DNA of 64,000 nucleotides from Solobacterium sp. (lineage in GTDB: Bacteria; Bacillota_I; Bacilli_A; Erysipelotrichales; Erysipelotrichaceae). Below, piece by piece: positions 46,021 through 55,364 of the stretch. A model generated the notes under the pieces. It was not told where the DNA came from. It ran no database searches and saw only the letters and a list, made by a program, of their open reading frames with translations. Position 1 is the first letter of the stretch. The number at the start of each line of letters is the position of its first letter. Location of the stretch: assembly GCA_022486705.1 (NCBI GenBank), contig JAKVKC010000010.1:1-64000 (forward strand), in the 5' to 3' direction. The translations under genes were made by a program, and so were the position numbers.

Positions 46021-47544
46021 ATGAACATGCTCAAAGACAAGAAAAAAATACATATCCTGCTGATTGTGATCGGCATGGTCTTTACGATCCTTCCTTTATT
46101 TCACAGCAGCCTTTGGTTTGATGAATCTTATAGTGTATCTTTAGCTTCTCATTCTTTCAGCGAGATCTGGAGCATTGATATCCATGATGTGCATCCAGTT
46201 TTCTACTATGACTGTCTTCATCTGCTGTATCTGGTCTTCGGCAGCAATATTCTGGTCTATCGGCTTTTTTCCTGGGCATGCCTCAGTATGATCGGCATCT
46301 TTGGATATACAGGCATCCGCCGGGACTTTGGGGAAGATACTGGGATCTGGTTTACTTTCTTTGTCTTTTTCTTTCCGGTCAATGTTGTATATGCCGGTGA
46401 GATCCGCATGTATATGCTGGTCAGTCTGCTGGTGCTTCTGGGTACTTTCTATGCGATCCGCATTGCCAAAGGATCAATGAATCACTGGGATCATCTGCGG
46501 ATGGTACTGTTCTTTGTCTTAGCTGCGTATACGCACTACTATGGCCTGCTGGCGGCCGCTATTGTGAATCTGATCCTGCTTGGCATATTGATCGTTCATC
46601 ATAAGCAGAGCACGAAAAAAGAATATGGCATTTGGCTGCTGGATGGCTTTCTGCAGATCGGCCTTTATCTGCCTTGGCTGTTTGTCTTCATTGCCCAGGC
46701 AGGGGCTGTAAAACAGGATTTTTGGATTCGCTGGTATTGGCCAAGCACGCTGATCGAAATGATCCTGTTCCAATTCTCTGGAAATCTGGGAAAGGATCTG
46801 TTCCTGCCGGCTGCGGCTGCAGCTGGGGCAGAGATCGCCTTTGCAGTGTATCTGATCGTGCTGGCAGTGAAAGATCATCATGAACATATCTACGAAAAAC
46901 TTCTGACGTTTGGAACATATACCGGCGTCCTTGCGGCGGCCGCTTTGGCAGGGATCCTGATGCATCGGGTAATCGTCTATGCCAGATATCTGCTTGTCTG
47001 CACAAGTCTTCTGCTGCTTTATATCAGTGATGCCTTTGCCAGATGCGGCCGAAAGATCATCAGCAGTATTTTCTGCGCTGCTGTTGCTATCTGCGCTGTC
47101 TGCGCCAGTCTGACACTGATCAAAACAAACTATTCACCGACCAATCAGGCACCGTATGAATATCTGGATGCAAATATGCAGGCAGGGGATGTGATCCTCG
47201 TCAGCAACTATCTGCAGGATCCAAATTCCTTTATTGCCGTATCCAGGCATATGGATCATCGCATTATTTATTGGAATGAGTGCGCTTGGATGGATGAGAG
47301 CGTCAAAGCATATCGCGCTTACGGTACAGATATGACCGTTGTTTACAATCTGAATGATGTTCCCGCTTTCTCAGGAAGAGTCTGGGTCATCTATGCGGAT
47401 GATGACAATCGGCAGATGCCGATCAATCATGTTTATAACGCTGCGATCAGTCATTTCCACGGTACCGGTGAAGGTACGCAGTATTTCCAGACAGACTACA
47501 AAAACATCGAATATACCATTGGTCTTGTAAGTGTAGACCAATGA
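46021..47544 (+). CDS. Membrane glycosyltransferase, PMT/ArnT-like (GT-C fold)
   Basis: A 507-residue integral membrane protein with about 11-12 helices and a soluble C-terminal domain. The first external loop has SLWFDESYSVSLASHSF, and a further loop has DIHDVHPVFYY. The acidic WFDE-type motif and the following His-Pro are characteristic of GT-C transferases that use polyprenyl-linked sugars. The target (protein, lipid or wall polymer) cannot be told. It lacks a Shine-Dalgarno sequence. dnaE follows with 19 nt between them but has its own -10. Confidence 0.8.
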   Translation: MNMLKDKKKIHILLIVIGMVFTILPLFHSSLWFDESYSVSLASHSFSEIWSIDIHDVHPVFYYDCLHLLYLVFGSNILVYRLFSWACLSMIGIFGYTGIRRDFGEDTGIWFTFFVFFFPVNVVYAGEIRMYMLVSLLVLLGTFYAIRIAKGSMNHWDHLRMVLFFVLAAYTHYYGLLAAAIVNLILLGILIVHHKQSTKKEYGIWLLDGFLQIGLYLPWLFVFIAQAGAVKQDFWIRWYWPSTLIEMILFQFSGNLGKDLFLPAAAAAGAEIAFAVYLIVLAVKDHHEHIYEKLLTFGTYTGVLAAAALAGILMHRVIVYARYLLVCTSLLLLYISDAFARCGRKIISSIFCAAVAICAVCASLTLIKTNYSPTNQAPYEYLDANMQAGDVILVSNYLQDPNSFIAVSRHMDHRIIYWNECAWMDESVKAYRAYGTDMTVVYNLNDVPAFSGRVWVIYADDDNRQMPINHVYNAAISHFHGTGEGTQYFQTDYKNIEYTIGLVSVDQ

Positions 47545-47551
47545 TTCGTTG

Positions 47552-47557
47552 TATAAT
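47552..47557 (+). promoter_or_regulatory. -10 element 6 nt before dnaE
   Basis: A perfect TATAAT ends 6 nt before the dnaE ATG. No convincing -35 is found at 16-18 nt, and no ribosome binding site is present. Confidence 0.45.
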
Positions 47558-47563
47558 AAGTAC

Positions 47564-50500
47564 ATGTCAGTGCATCTTTATATAAGAAGCTGCTATACGC
47601 TTTTGGAAAGCTCTCTTACGATTCCGAAACTGATGCAGAGAACAAAAGAATATGGCTATCAGTATGCTGCTTTGACAGATCACAATGTCATGTACGGCAT
47701 ACCGTCTTTTCTGCATGCATGCCATGACAATGGCATCTCTCCGATCATTGGAATGGAAGCAGATATCCAATATCACGAGCAGTGCATTCCTTTTCTTCTT
47801 TTAGCAAAAGACAATCTTGGCTACAGTCAGCTGATGAAGCTTTCTTCCCTGCTGAACCATGAACCGAAAAAAGCAGGCTTGGATGAGCTGAATGCCTGTG
47901 CACCTCATTGCTTTATCATTGCGTATGGCGAAGGCGGATTCTTGGATTCCGAGCTGATCAAAGAAGATCAGAAAGCATGCATGGAAAAACTGAAGATCAT
48001 GAAAGAAGAGATTGCGTCTTTTGACATGGCACTTTCCTATCAGGAATCTGCGATGTGGAAGAAAAGAAATACTTTTTTGAAACAGGCATGCACGAACCTC
48101 CATATCTCTACCTGTGCACTGAATAAGATCAGCTATCTGGATCCGAAAGACAATGCAGAAGTACAGATTCTGCAGGGCATCCGGCAGAATAAGACACTGC
48201 ACGATTCATCGCTGCTGCTGCCGACCGGCAGATATTTTCTGAGCCCGGATGAAATGGCATCTCTGTATGAAAAAGACGATCTGCAGAGGACCGATGAGAT
48301 TGCGAAAGAATGTCATGCGGATGGAAATATTGCCAAAGCAAGTCTGCCGCATTACCATGTGCCGCTCGAAGGTGTTTCTTCCAAAGAATATTTGGAAGCT
48401 CTCTGCACTGCCGGGCTGAAGAAAAGACTGTCAGGCAGAAAAGATGAACGCTATCAGAAGCGGCTGGACTATGAACTGCAGGTCATTACGCAGATGCATT
48501 TTGAAGATTATTTTCTGATCGTTTATGATTTCATCTGCTATGCCAGAAAGCATGATATCAATGTCGGACCGGGCAGAGGAAGTGCGGCTGGTTCATTGGC
48601 AGCCTATTGCTTAGGTATCACAATGATCGATCCCATCAAGTACGACCTGCTGTTTGAAAGGTTTTTGAATCCGGAACGTATTTCCATGCCGGATATTGAT
48701 ACAGATATTCCTGACGATCATCGTCAGGAAGTCATTCAGTATGTGTGCGATACGTATGGCAGCGACTATATAGCAAATATTGTGACTTTCAATACATTGG
48801 GCGCCAAACAGGCAATCCATGATGTCGGAAGAGTCATGAATTTAAATGATAGCGATATCAGCCTTGTTCTGCGCCAGATCCATGGCGGAGCTAAAACTAC
48901 CTTAAAGCAGGCATATCTGTCCTCACCGAATCTGAAGCAGATCGTTGGCAGCAATGATAAGATCCACCGTCTGTATGCCATGGCACTGCGCTTAGAAGGC
49001 CTGCCGCGCCATACTGGCATTCATGCGGCCGGGATCATCATGTCCAGCAAGCCCCTCAATGATGTGATACCGACGATCCAGGATGGGGATGGCATGAAGA
49101 CCTCACAGTATACGATGGAATATCTTGAGGAGAGGGGACTCATTAAAATGGATTTCCTCGGACTCAAGAATCTGAGGATCATTCACGATATTGTTTCTCA
49201 GGTCAGAAAACAGGAACCGTCTTTTTCGCTCAATGCGATCTCACTGCAGGAAGCAGATGTCTACCGGATGTTTGCGGCGGCAGATACGACCGGCATCTTT
49301 CAGTTTGAATCGGAAGGAATGAAGCCGTTCCTAAGACGGATGCATCCGGTATGCTTCAATGATATTGTGGCAGCGAATGCTCTGTACCGTCCCGGACCGA
49401 TGGAGAATATCTCGGTATATTTAGCAAATAAGGAACATCCGGAAAAGATCCAATATCCTTCCAAGGAAATGAAGGAGATCCTGGAAGATACGTATGGGGT
49501 CATGATCTACCAGGAACAGGTCATGCTTGCACTGCAGAAAGCAGGCGGTTTTTCACTTGGCCGAGCTGATATCCTGAGACGCGCTATTTCCAAGAAGAAG
49601 AGCGATGTCATGGCAAAGATGAAACCTGAATTCATCCATGGATGCAAAAGGAACCAGTACAGTGAAGAAACTGCCGAAAAGCTGTTCAGCTACATTGAAA
49701 AATTCAGCGGCTATGGTTTTAATAAATCGCATTCAGTGGCTTATTCGCTGATTGCCTATCAGATGGCATACCTGAAAGTGAAGTATCCGATGTATTTTTA
49801 CAGTGCACTGCTGGACAGTGTCATCGGAGATAAAGAAAAGACATCGCAGTATGTAGATGAATGCCGGCGCCGCGGAATCAAGGTACTGTATCCGGATGTG
49901 AATGCATCGTCACTTGGCTATGATGGATCGCAGAATGCTATCCGTCTGCCGCTGTCAGCGGTCAATGAGATTGGTTTCAATCTGAACGCTGCTTTGATCA
50001 AAGAAAGAGAAAGCAATGGACAGTATCAGGATTTCTTTGATTTCACTGCTCGTGCTTCTGTTTTGAAGATGAAGCGGGATCAGATCGAATCTCTGATCGA
50101 TGCCGGTGCGCTTGACTGCTTCCATATGGGCCGGGCAACATGCAGACATGCCTTGGATGATGCTCTGCGCTATGGTGAGCTTGTGCAGATCCATAACGGT
50201 ACGCAGATCTCGATCAATCTTGGCTTAGTATCCAAACCGGAATTCATCCGGATCAAAGAAGATGAGATGACGTATGCAGAAAATGAGCGCAATGCCCTGG
50301 GCTTCAATCTTGGCCCGCATCCGATCATTGCTATCAGGCGAGAGAACAATATTAAAGATCCTTCCTTGGCTTATCTGAAGAATAAGGTCGGCCGCTATAA
50401 TGGTTTTGCTTTGATCAGCAGTGTCAAGCAGCATCGCACTAAGCGTGGGGAAATGATGGCTTTTGTCTCGCTGTCAGATGAAACAGGACAGGCGGATATG

Positions 50501-50656
50501 GCCGTGATGCCAAGGCTCTATCAGAAAAAAGCAGATGTCCTAGTTCGTGGCATGTATATTCGGTTTAATGTTAAAATAGAGGAAGGAAAATCATTTTTAG
50601 CAAATGAGATCCAAGAGGTCAGGAAGAAACCATATGACAAGAATACTAATTGCTGA
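47564..50656 (+). CDS. dnaE: DNA polymerase III alpha subunit DnaE
   Basis: A C-family DNA polymerase, 1030 residues. The N-terminal PHP domain starts VHLYIRSCYTLLESSLTI and has LTDHNVMYG. The palm has NVGPGRGSAAGSLAAYCLG and the metal-binding PDIDTDIPDDHRQEV near residue 376. YRPGPMENI, the tandem HhH and the C-terminal OB domain follow. It matches the DnaE, not the PolC, architecture of Firmicutes. ATG 47564 is chosen although it lacks a ribosome binding site; the TTG at 47549 lies over the -10. The response regulator gene starts 23 nt before its end. Confidence 0.96.
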   Translation: MSVHLYIRSCYTLLESSLTIPKLMQRTKEYGYQYAALTDHNVMYGIPSFLHACHDNGISPIIGMEADIQYHEQCIPFLLLAKDNLGYSQLMKLSSLLNHEPKKAGLDELNACAPHCFIIAYGEGGFLDSELIKEDQKACMEKLKIMKEEIASFDMALSYQESAMWKKRNTFLKQACTNLHISTCALNKISYLDPKDNAEVQILQGIRQNKTLHDSSLLLPTGRYFLSPDEMASLYEKDDLQRTDEIAKECHADGNIAKASLPHYHVPLEGVSSKEYLEALCTAGLKKRLSGRKDERYQKRLDYELQVITQMHFEDYFLIVYDFICYARKHDINVGPGRGSAAGSLAAYCLGITMIDPIKYDLLFERFLNPERISMPDIDTDIPDDHRQEVIQYVCDTYGSDYIANIVTFNTLGAKQAIHDVGRVMNLNDSDISLVLRQIHGGAKTTLKQAYLSSPNLKQIVGSNDKIHRLYAMALRLEGLPRHTGIHAAGIIMSSKPLNDVIPTIQDGDGMKTSQYTMEYLEERGLIKMDFLGLKNLRIIHDIVSQVRKQEPSFSLNAISLQEADVYRMFAAADTTGIFQFESEGMKPFLRRMHPVCFNDIVAANALYRPGPMENISVYLANKEHPEKIQYPSKEMKEILEDTYGVMIYQEQVMLALQKAGGFSLGRADILRRAISKKKSDVMAKMKPEFIHGCKRNQYSEETAEKLFSYIEKFSGYGFNKSHSVAYSLIAYQMAYLKVKYPMYFYSALLDSVIGDKEKTSQYVDECRRRGIKVLYPDVNASSLGYDGSQNAIRLPLSAVNEIGFNLNAALIKERESNGQYQDFFDFTARASVLKMKRDQIESLIDAGALDCFHMGRATCRHALDDALRYGELVQIHNGTQISINLGLVSKPEFIRIKEDEMTYAENERNALGFNLGPHPIIAIRRENNIKDPSLAYLKNKVGRYNGFALISSVKQHRTKRGEMMAFVSLSDETGQADMAVMPRLYQKKADVLVRGMYIRFNVKIEEGKSFLANEIQEVRKKPYDKNTNC

Positions 50657-51296
50657 TGATGAATCAGATATTCGAGAGGTAGTAAAAGTATACGGTGAGC
50701 TCAATGGCTATGAAGTAGATGAGGCAGCCGACGGCTTAGAGACATTGGATATGATCCAAAAGACAGCGTATGATCTGATCATTTTGGATGTCATGATGCC
50801 AAAGCTGGATGGCTTTTCTGCCTGCCGCAAGATCAAGGATACTTCCAATATTCCTGTGATCATGCTGAGTGCACGGACGGAAGAATATGATAAGCTCTTT
50901 GGGTTTGAACTTGGCGTTGATGACTATGTGGTCAAACCGTTCTCACCGAAGGAACTGATGGCACGGATCAAAGTTGTTCTGGAAAGAGGACAGCATAAGG
51001 CTTCAAATATCAAACGCTTTGACGGTCTCGAGATCGATATCAGCGGCCGCACAGTGACAGTTGATGGCGAAAAAGCAATGCTGACGCCGAAGGAGATCGA
51101 TCTTCTGCTTTATTTGGTGGCGAATCAGAATATTGCTCTGAGCCGTCAGAAGCTTCTTCATGAAGTATGGAACTATGATTATTTTGGGGATGACCGCACA
51201 GTAGATACGCATATTAAAATGCTGCGGCATAACTTAGGAAAATATCGCGATTTTATTGTCACTGTGAGAGGAATGGGCTATAAATTTGAAGCTTGA
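50634..51296 (+). CDS. OmpR/PhoB-family response regulator
   Basis: A DNA-binding response regulator of 220 residues. The receiver domain has RILIADDESDIREV, phosphorylated Asp52 in LIILDVMMPK and the Lys of YVVKPFSPKEL. The winged-helix effector domain has LTPKEIDLLLYLV and DDRTVDTHIKMLRHNLG. ATG 50634 lies inside the dnaE 3' end and has AGGAAG upstream. It overlaps the sensor kinase gene by 11 nt. The targets are unknown. Confidence 0.95.
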   Translation: MTRILIADDESDIREVVKVYGELNGYEVDEAADGLETLDMIQKTAYDLIILDVMMPKLDGFSACRKIKDTSNIPVIMLSARTEEYDKLFGFELGVDDYVVKPFSPKELMARIKVVLERGQHKASNIKRFDGLEIDISGRTVTVDGEKAMLTPKEIDLLLYLVANQNIALSRQKLLHEVWNYDYFGDDRTVDTHIKMLRHNLGKYRDFIVTVRGMGYKFEA

Positions 51297-52725
51297 TCGC
51301 TACGGGATCCGCTTTCGGGTATGGCTGGCTTTCTTCCTGCTGGCTCTGGTCATTGTCTTATTCATCGGTGTATTGCAGATTGGTCTGATCCGGCCGTATT
51401 ACCGCAATGCAAAGATACGCACCGTACAGACCGTGACCGACAATATCCAAGCAGATCTTATCGACAATGGAACAGTAACCGGCATCAATCATGCATTGCA
51501 GGAAGCAGTTGATAATAATGCATGTGTTTTTATATACAATGATCAGGGCAGCCTGATCTATCGTGCCGATAGTTTGGGCACAGGATGCATCTTCAATGAA
51601 GAAAGCATTCTTCCCGAGGAATTGGCAACAGCTGAAGATCGGATCGCTGTTCTTCAGGATGGTACGGATTATTCCAACAATATCGTCAATACCGTAACAG
51701 GCCAAGAGATGATCCTATACGGCCGCAAGATCAGCGATGTATTGGGCAATTATTATCTGTTTATCAATTCTCCATTGGAACCTGTTGATTCCGTTGTCAC
51801 TTTCTTTTCCAATCAGTATCTTGCCTATATGCTCTTAGCTTTGGCTGGAGCTTCGCTGCTTGCTTTCTATATCTCTGCCCGTCTCACAAAGCCGATCCGA
51901 GAAATGAAGCAGCAGGCGCAGAAACTGGCCAACGCTGACTATTCTGCATCATTCGACGGGGGCGAGTTCACGGAGACAAAGGAATTGGCATCTACGCTGA
52001 ATGGTGCCAATGAAATGATCAAAAGGACAGATGAACTGCGGCGTGACCTGATGGCCAATGTATCGCATGACATCCGTACACCTCTGACCAATATCAAAGC
52101 CTATGCCGAGATGATTCGAGATGTATCGGGAAAAGATCCGGAAAAGAGAGAAAAGCATCTGAATGTGATCCTCAGAGAAACAGATTATATGAATTCATTG
52201 GTCAATGATATGAGCGAACTTTCACAGATGCAGTCAGGGACATATCAGCTGCATTTGGCAAATATGGATCTTTCGATGAAGATCAGACAGATCTTGGAAA
52301 CGGATCAGCCTCTGATTGAAAATGGAAAGCTGAAGATTGTCACAGAAATACCGGAAACGCTCACAATGTATGCCGATGAAACAAAGATCGGACAGGTCAT
52401 CTCAAATTACCTGTCCAACGCGATCAAGCATACACCAGCGGGAAAGACAATCACCGTACGTGCCTTTATTTTAAAGGATGAAGAAACGGTCCATTTTGAA
52501 GTGCAGGATGAAGGGGAAGGCATTCCGAAAGAAGAACTTCCGCTGATCTGGAATCGCTATCAGAAATCATCGCGCTCTTTCAGCCGTTCATTGACTTCTA
52601 CCGGTCTTGGCCTCTCTATTGTCAAGGCTATCGCAGATGCCCATCATGGAACATGCGGCGCATCGAGCACGCTGGGCAAAGGAAGCACATTCTGGTTTGA
52701 ACTGAAGGAGACTCATGAAGCGTGA
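51286..52725 (+). CDS. Sensor histidine kinase
   Basis: The partner of the preceding regulator, 479 residues. Two membrane helices (about 10-32 and 172-196) flank an extracellular domain, then a HAMP linker. His261 lies in NVSHDIRTPLTNIKAYAEM. The ATPase domain has ISNYLSNAIKHT (N box), DEGEGIPKEEL (G1) and TGLGLSIVKAIADAH (G2). The start is TTG within the regulator gene, with AGAGGA about 12 nt upstream. It overlaps the methyltransferase gene by 11 nt. Confidence 0.93.
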   Translation: MKLDRYGIRFRVWLAFFLLALVIVLFIGVLQIGLIRPYYRNAKIRTVQTVTDNIQADLIDNGTVTGINHALQEAVDNNACVFIYNDQGSLIYRADSLGTGCIFNEESILPEELATAEDRIAVLQDGTDYSNNIVNTVTGQEMILYGRKISDVLGNYYLFINSPLEPVDSVVTFFSNQYLAYMLLALAGASLLAFYISARLTKPIREMKQQAQKLANADYSASFDGGEFTETKELASTLNGANEMIKRTDELRRDLMANVSHDIRTPLTNIKAYAEMIRDVSGKDPEKREKHLNVILRETDYMNSLVNDMSELSQMQSGTYQLHLANMDLSMKIRQILETDQPLIENGKLKIVTEIPETLTMYADETKIGQVISNYLSNAIKHTPAGKTITVRAFILKDEETVHFEVQDEGEGIPKEELPLIWNRYQKSSRSFSRSLTSTGLGLSIVKAIADAHHGTCGASSTLGKGSTFWFELKETHEA

Positions 52726-53404
52726 TTATCTGAATGGCACACCCTATGCAATAGAACAGCCGCAGCAGATGTATCACTTCAGCAGCGATACTGAACTGCT
52801 GGGACGCTTTATGCGCCTGAAGAAGACAGATACCGTACTGGATATCGGATGCAATACCGGTGCACTGCTTTGCTATGCTGCAATGCAGGGGCCGAAAGCT
52901 CTGTATGGCATCGATCTTTTTGAAGACGTCATAATGCAGAGCGCAAAGAATCTGAAGGACAATCAGATCACCGCAGAACTTGCTGTATCCCGTCTGCAGG
53001 AGTATGATCCGCCCCTGAAGTTCTCGGTCATTGTATGCAATCCGCCGTATTTCAAGACGATCGAAGATCGCTTGAAAAATGAAAATAAATATCTTGCAAG
53101 TGCCCGGCATGAATCATTCCTGAATCTGCAGGAACTTTTCAGCAATGCCGATCGACTGCTGGCAAAGGACGGTGCTTTTTATCTGATCCATCGGTCCAAT
53201 CGGATCCCGGAGATTCTGCAGTGTGCACAGACGTATGGACTTTATCCTGTACGCATGAGGATCCTTTATAAAACAATGCATCGAGAAGCCTCAGGTGTGC
53301 TATTCTGTTTCTGTCATGGATCAAAGCGCGGACTGATCTGCGATCCGCCTGTTTTTCTGGATGACAGAACTACATTTGCGGATCAGAAGGGAGAAGGAAG
53401 ATGA
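52715..53404 (+). CDS. TrmN6-like tRNA/RNA adenine-N6 methyltransferase
   Basis: A 229-residue SAM-dependent methyltransferase. It has motif I VLDIGCNTGALLCYAA and the N6-adenine motif VCNPPYFKT. The start LNGTPYAIEQPQQMYHFSSDTELLGRF is typical of the YfiC/TrmN6 group, which modifies A37 of tRNA-Val. It begins inside the kinase gene and ends 4 nt into the next, so the group from dnaE to 54552 may be one transcript. Confidence 0.88.
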   Translation: MKRDYLNGTPYAIEQPQQMYHFSSDTELLGRFMRLKKTDTVLDIGCNTGALLCYAAMQGPKALYGIDLFEDVIMQSAKNLKDNQITAELAVSRLQEYDPPLKFSVIVCNPPYFKTIEDRLKNENKYLASARHESFLNLQELFSNADRLLAKDGAFYLIHRSNRIPEILQCAQTYGLYPVRMRILYKTMHREASGVLFCFCHGSKRGLICDPPVFLDDRTTFADQKGEGR

Positions 53405-54552
53405 TCTATATTATTTGGATGCTGCTGATCCTGTTTGCCTTGGTATTGGCATTATGCATTTCCATACTCCTATACCATCCCAAAACAGAAACAGAAAAGA
53501 AAGCAGCTGTTCCTTCACCTGCTGCCAATACAGAAGAAAAGGAAGAACCGCTCTCTTATCAGAATGCCGGAAAGATGCAGATGTCTGATTTAGTTATGTA
53601 TTTTCCGGAACTGAAGATCTATATGAAAGAAGAGATGCTGGATCATGGGATCCTGCTGCATTGGAAGGGTGCTTCTGCCTGCAGCAGCCATGTGCTTCTT
53701 TCGCTCCATAATGATGCATGCCGGCATGCATGCTTAGAAGCTGTGCAGCGGGTCTATGAAGATAATGAACTTCCGGAGAATGATTTCTATCTCTGTCTGC
53801 CATATACAGAAGCACTTGAAAAAGAAGCCAGTGAAGAATGCCGTACATACCTAAGAGATCAGGGAATCCATATCAAAGGTGTTCTCATGGATGGATCTGA
53901 CAATGAAGATCTTCTGCATCATGCCCGTCTCCAGGCTTTGATCGGTACAGGAACCGGTGCATATGCAGAGATCAGCGTGAATGGCAATCCCCGCCGCACC
54001 CAGAGATGGATCGAGAACCTCAGGGCAGAACAGCTTCTGCCTCTGCAGACAAATGCATCGCTTTCTGCCATTGTATCTTCTCTGCATGAACAGATCCCAT
54101 TTCTCCTGCGCTGCGAACTGCTCTTTTCTGCCAAGAAGGGACTTCGAGACCTTCTGGAGATCATGCCGGACAGCTGGATCTGGATGCGTGCCTCCATTGA
54201 AAAGAGAAAAGACAGTCTGATCCTGCGGGCACCAGAGCAGGCTATGATCCAGGAAGCTGTGCGTATTCTTGAAATAGATGCTTCGCATAATTCTCTGTAT
54301 CTGAAAGAAGAACGGACGCTTATGGAAACGCGATCATCAGATAAAGAAGATTGGATCTATCAGAGAACATCCGCACTGATCGCAGATTATTTTGATGTGC
54401 AGGGGATTGTGCCTGTCCCTATTGCCGAGACAGGAAACCTAGGACATTATGATGAATGGAAGACAGTGCGCTATATGCCATTGAATAAAAATAAAAATGA
54501 ATCAAAGGAGACTATGATCCATTTCTATCAGTCGTTTCTTACCAAAGTCTGA
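53401..54552 (+). CDS. Membrane-anchored protein resembling a degenerate M20 metallopeptidase
   Basis: A 383-residue protein with one N-terminal membrane helix (about 3-25) and a charged linker. HWKGASACSSHVLLSLHNDAC (with His103 and Asp105) lies where M20 peptidases have the first metal motif HxD. NDFYLCLPYTEALEKEASEE occupies the place of the Glu-Glu motif but lacks the paired Glu. GTGTGAYAEI resembles the dimerisation domain, and the C-terminus MIHFYQSFLTKV resembles the M20 end. Most metal ligands are absent. I am unsure of the family; function unknown. Confidence 0.5.
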   Translation: MIYIIWMLLILFALVLALCISILLYHPKTETEKKAAVPSPAANTEEKEEPLSYQNAGKMQMSDLVMYFPELKIYMKEEMLDHGILLHWKGASACSSHVLLSLHNDACRHACLEAVQRVYEDNELPENDFYLCLPYTEALEKEASEECRTYLRDQGIHIKGVLMDGSDNEDLLHHARLQALIGTGTGAYAEISVNGNPRRTQRWIENLRAEQLLPLQTNASLSAIVSSLHEQIPFLLRCELLFSAKKGLRDLLEIMPDSWIWMRASIEKRKDSLILRAPEQAMIQEAVRILEIDASHNSLYLKEERTLMETRSSDKEDWIYQRTSALIADYFDVQGIVPVPIAETGNLGHYDEWKTVRYMPLNKNKNESKETMIHFYQSFLTKV

Positions 54553-54569
54553 ATGCTCAGACTTTTTTT
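54544..54569. terminator. Bidirectional terminator shared with the TetR gene
   Basis: A perfect 9-bp stem, AAAGTCTGA/TCAGACTTT, with loop ATGC is followed by T7. It includes stop codons of both convergent genes. Confidence 0.85.
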
Positions 54570-55189
54570 ATTGGTGCTAACGAAGCACGTATCATCGCAT
54601 CGATCTCCGGTTTGACTTGGGAAAGGTCCGAAGGAAAATGATCAATAATGGAGGAATAGCATACGGAATAGATCATGCAGATCAAAGCATAGACGCGAAC
54701 TAAGATCTGATGCGAAGAAAGACCGCTCTGTACAGCATAGGCATCAATATCATTTCGGATATCGATCATCATCGGATCATCGCAGGTCAGAAAGCCTTCT
54801 TCATCGATCGGCCAGACAAAATCCTTTTTCATCAGGGCCACGACTTCATGATCTTTTTCAAAGTAATGGATCAGTTCAGAAGCCATCCGTACGGAATGAT
54901 CAATGAAATTCTCACTGCGATGGGATTGATAGACATTGCACAGCACCTGATAGGAGATGCGCTTATTCAATGCGCGCACAATATCTTCTTTATCTTTAAA
55001 ATACAGATAAAAGGTCCCTTTGGCGATATCTGCTTCCGCACAGATCTCTGCAATGCTTGTGCCGGAGATCGTATGTTCGGTAAAGCAGGTATAGGCCGCA
55101 TCCAAAAGACGTTTTCTTTTTTCTTCTTTTTTGCGTCCGATCAGGGTATCCACAGAAGCAATCGTGTTCTCAAGATTTTTAGGTTTCAT
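54557..55189 (-). CDS. TetR/AcrR-family transcriptional regulator
   Basis: A 210-residue repressor. The N-terminal helix-turn-helix (about residues 25-70) has RLLDAAYTCFTEHTISGTSIAEI and AKGTFYLYFKDKEDIV, the classic TetR pattern. The C-terminal ligand domain is variable. It is divergent from an MMPL exporter operon, with three related palindromes between them, so it probably represses both and responds to an exported compound. Confidence 0.93.
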   Translation of the reverse strand: MKPKNLENTIASVDTLIGRKKEEKRKRLLDAAYTCFTEHTISGTSIAEICAEADIAKGTFYLYFKDKEDIVRALNKRISYQVLCNVYQSHRSENFIDHSVRMASELIHYFEKDHEVVALMKKDFVWPIDEEGFLTCDDPMMIDIRNDIDAYAVQSGLSSHQILVRVYALICMIYSVCYSSIIDHFPSDLSQVKPEIDAMIRASLAPIKKV

Positions 55190-55269
55190 TTACTGTAAGG
55201 TAGCGCAAAACGCAGGAAAAGTAAAATCGGGTGCGTATGATTTTCTGTTTTCTATACACATCTTAGAAA

Positions 55270-55346
55270 ATGACTAAAAGTCATAATTATTCATTGACTC
55301 ACGGTCAATGAAAACTATAATTGCAATGTAAATGACCAAAAGTCAT
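55270..55346. promoter_or_regulatory. Divergent promoters with three TetR-type operators
   Basis: Sites 55270-55284 and 55332-55346 read ATGACYAAAAGTCAT, differing in one base. Site 55292-55310 is CATTGACTCACGGTCAATG. The forward promoter is TTGACT (55294-55299), 16 nt, TATAAT (55316-55321). The reverse one is TTGACC (55303-55308), 17 nt, TATGAC (55280-55285). The middle palindrome covers both -35 elements, one outer site covers the reverse -10, and the other lies just after the forward start. Confidence 0.8.
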
Positions 55347-55364
55347 TCGTATGGGAGGAAAGAA

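Noticed and set aside
55332..55364. Longer MMPL start
   Set aside because: It lies in an operator; ATG 55365 has GGGAGGAAAG upstream.
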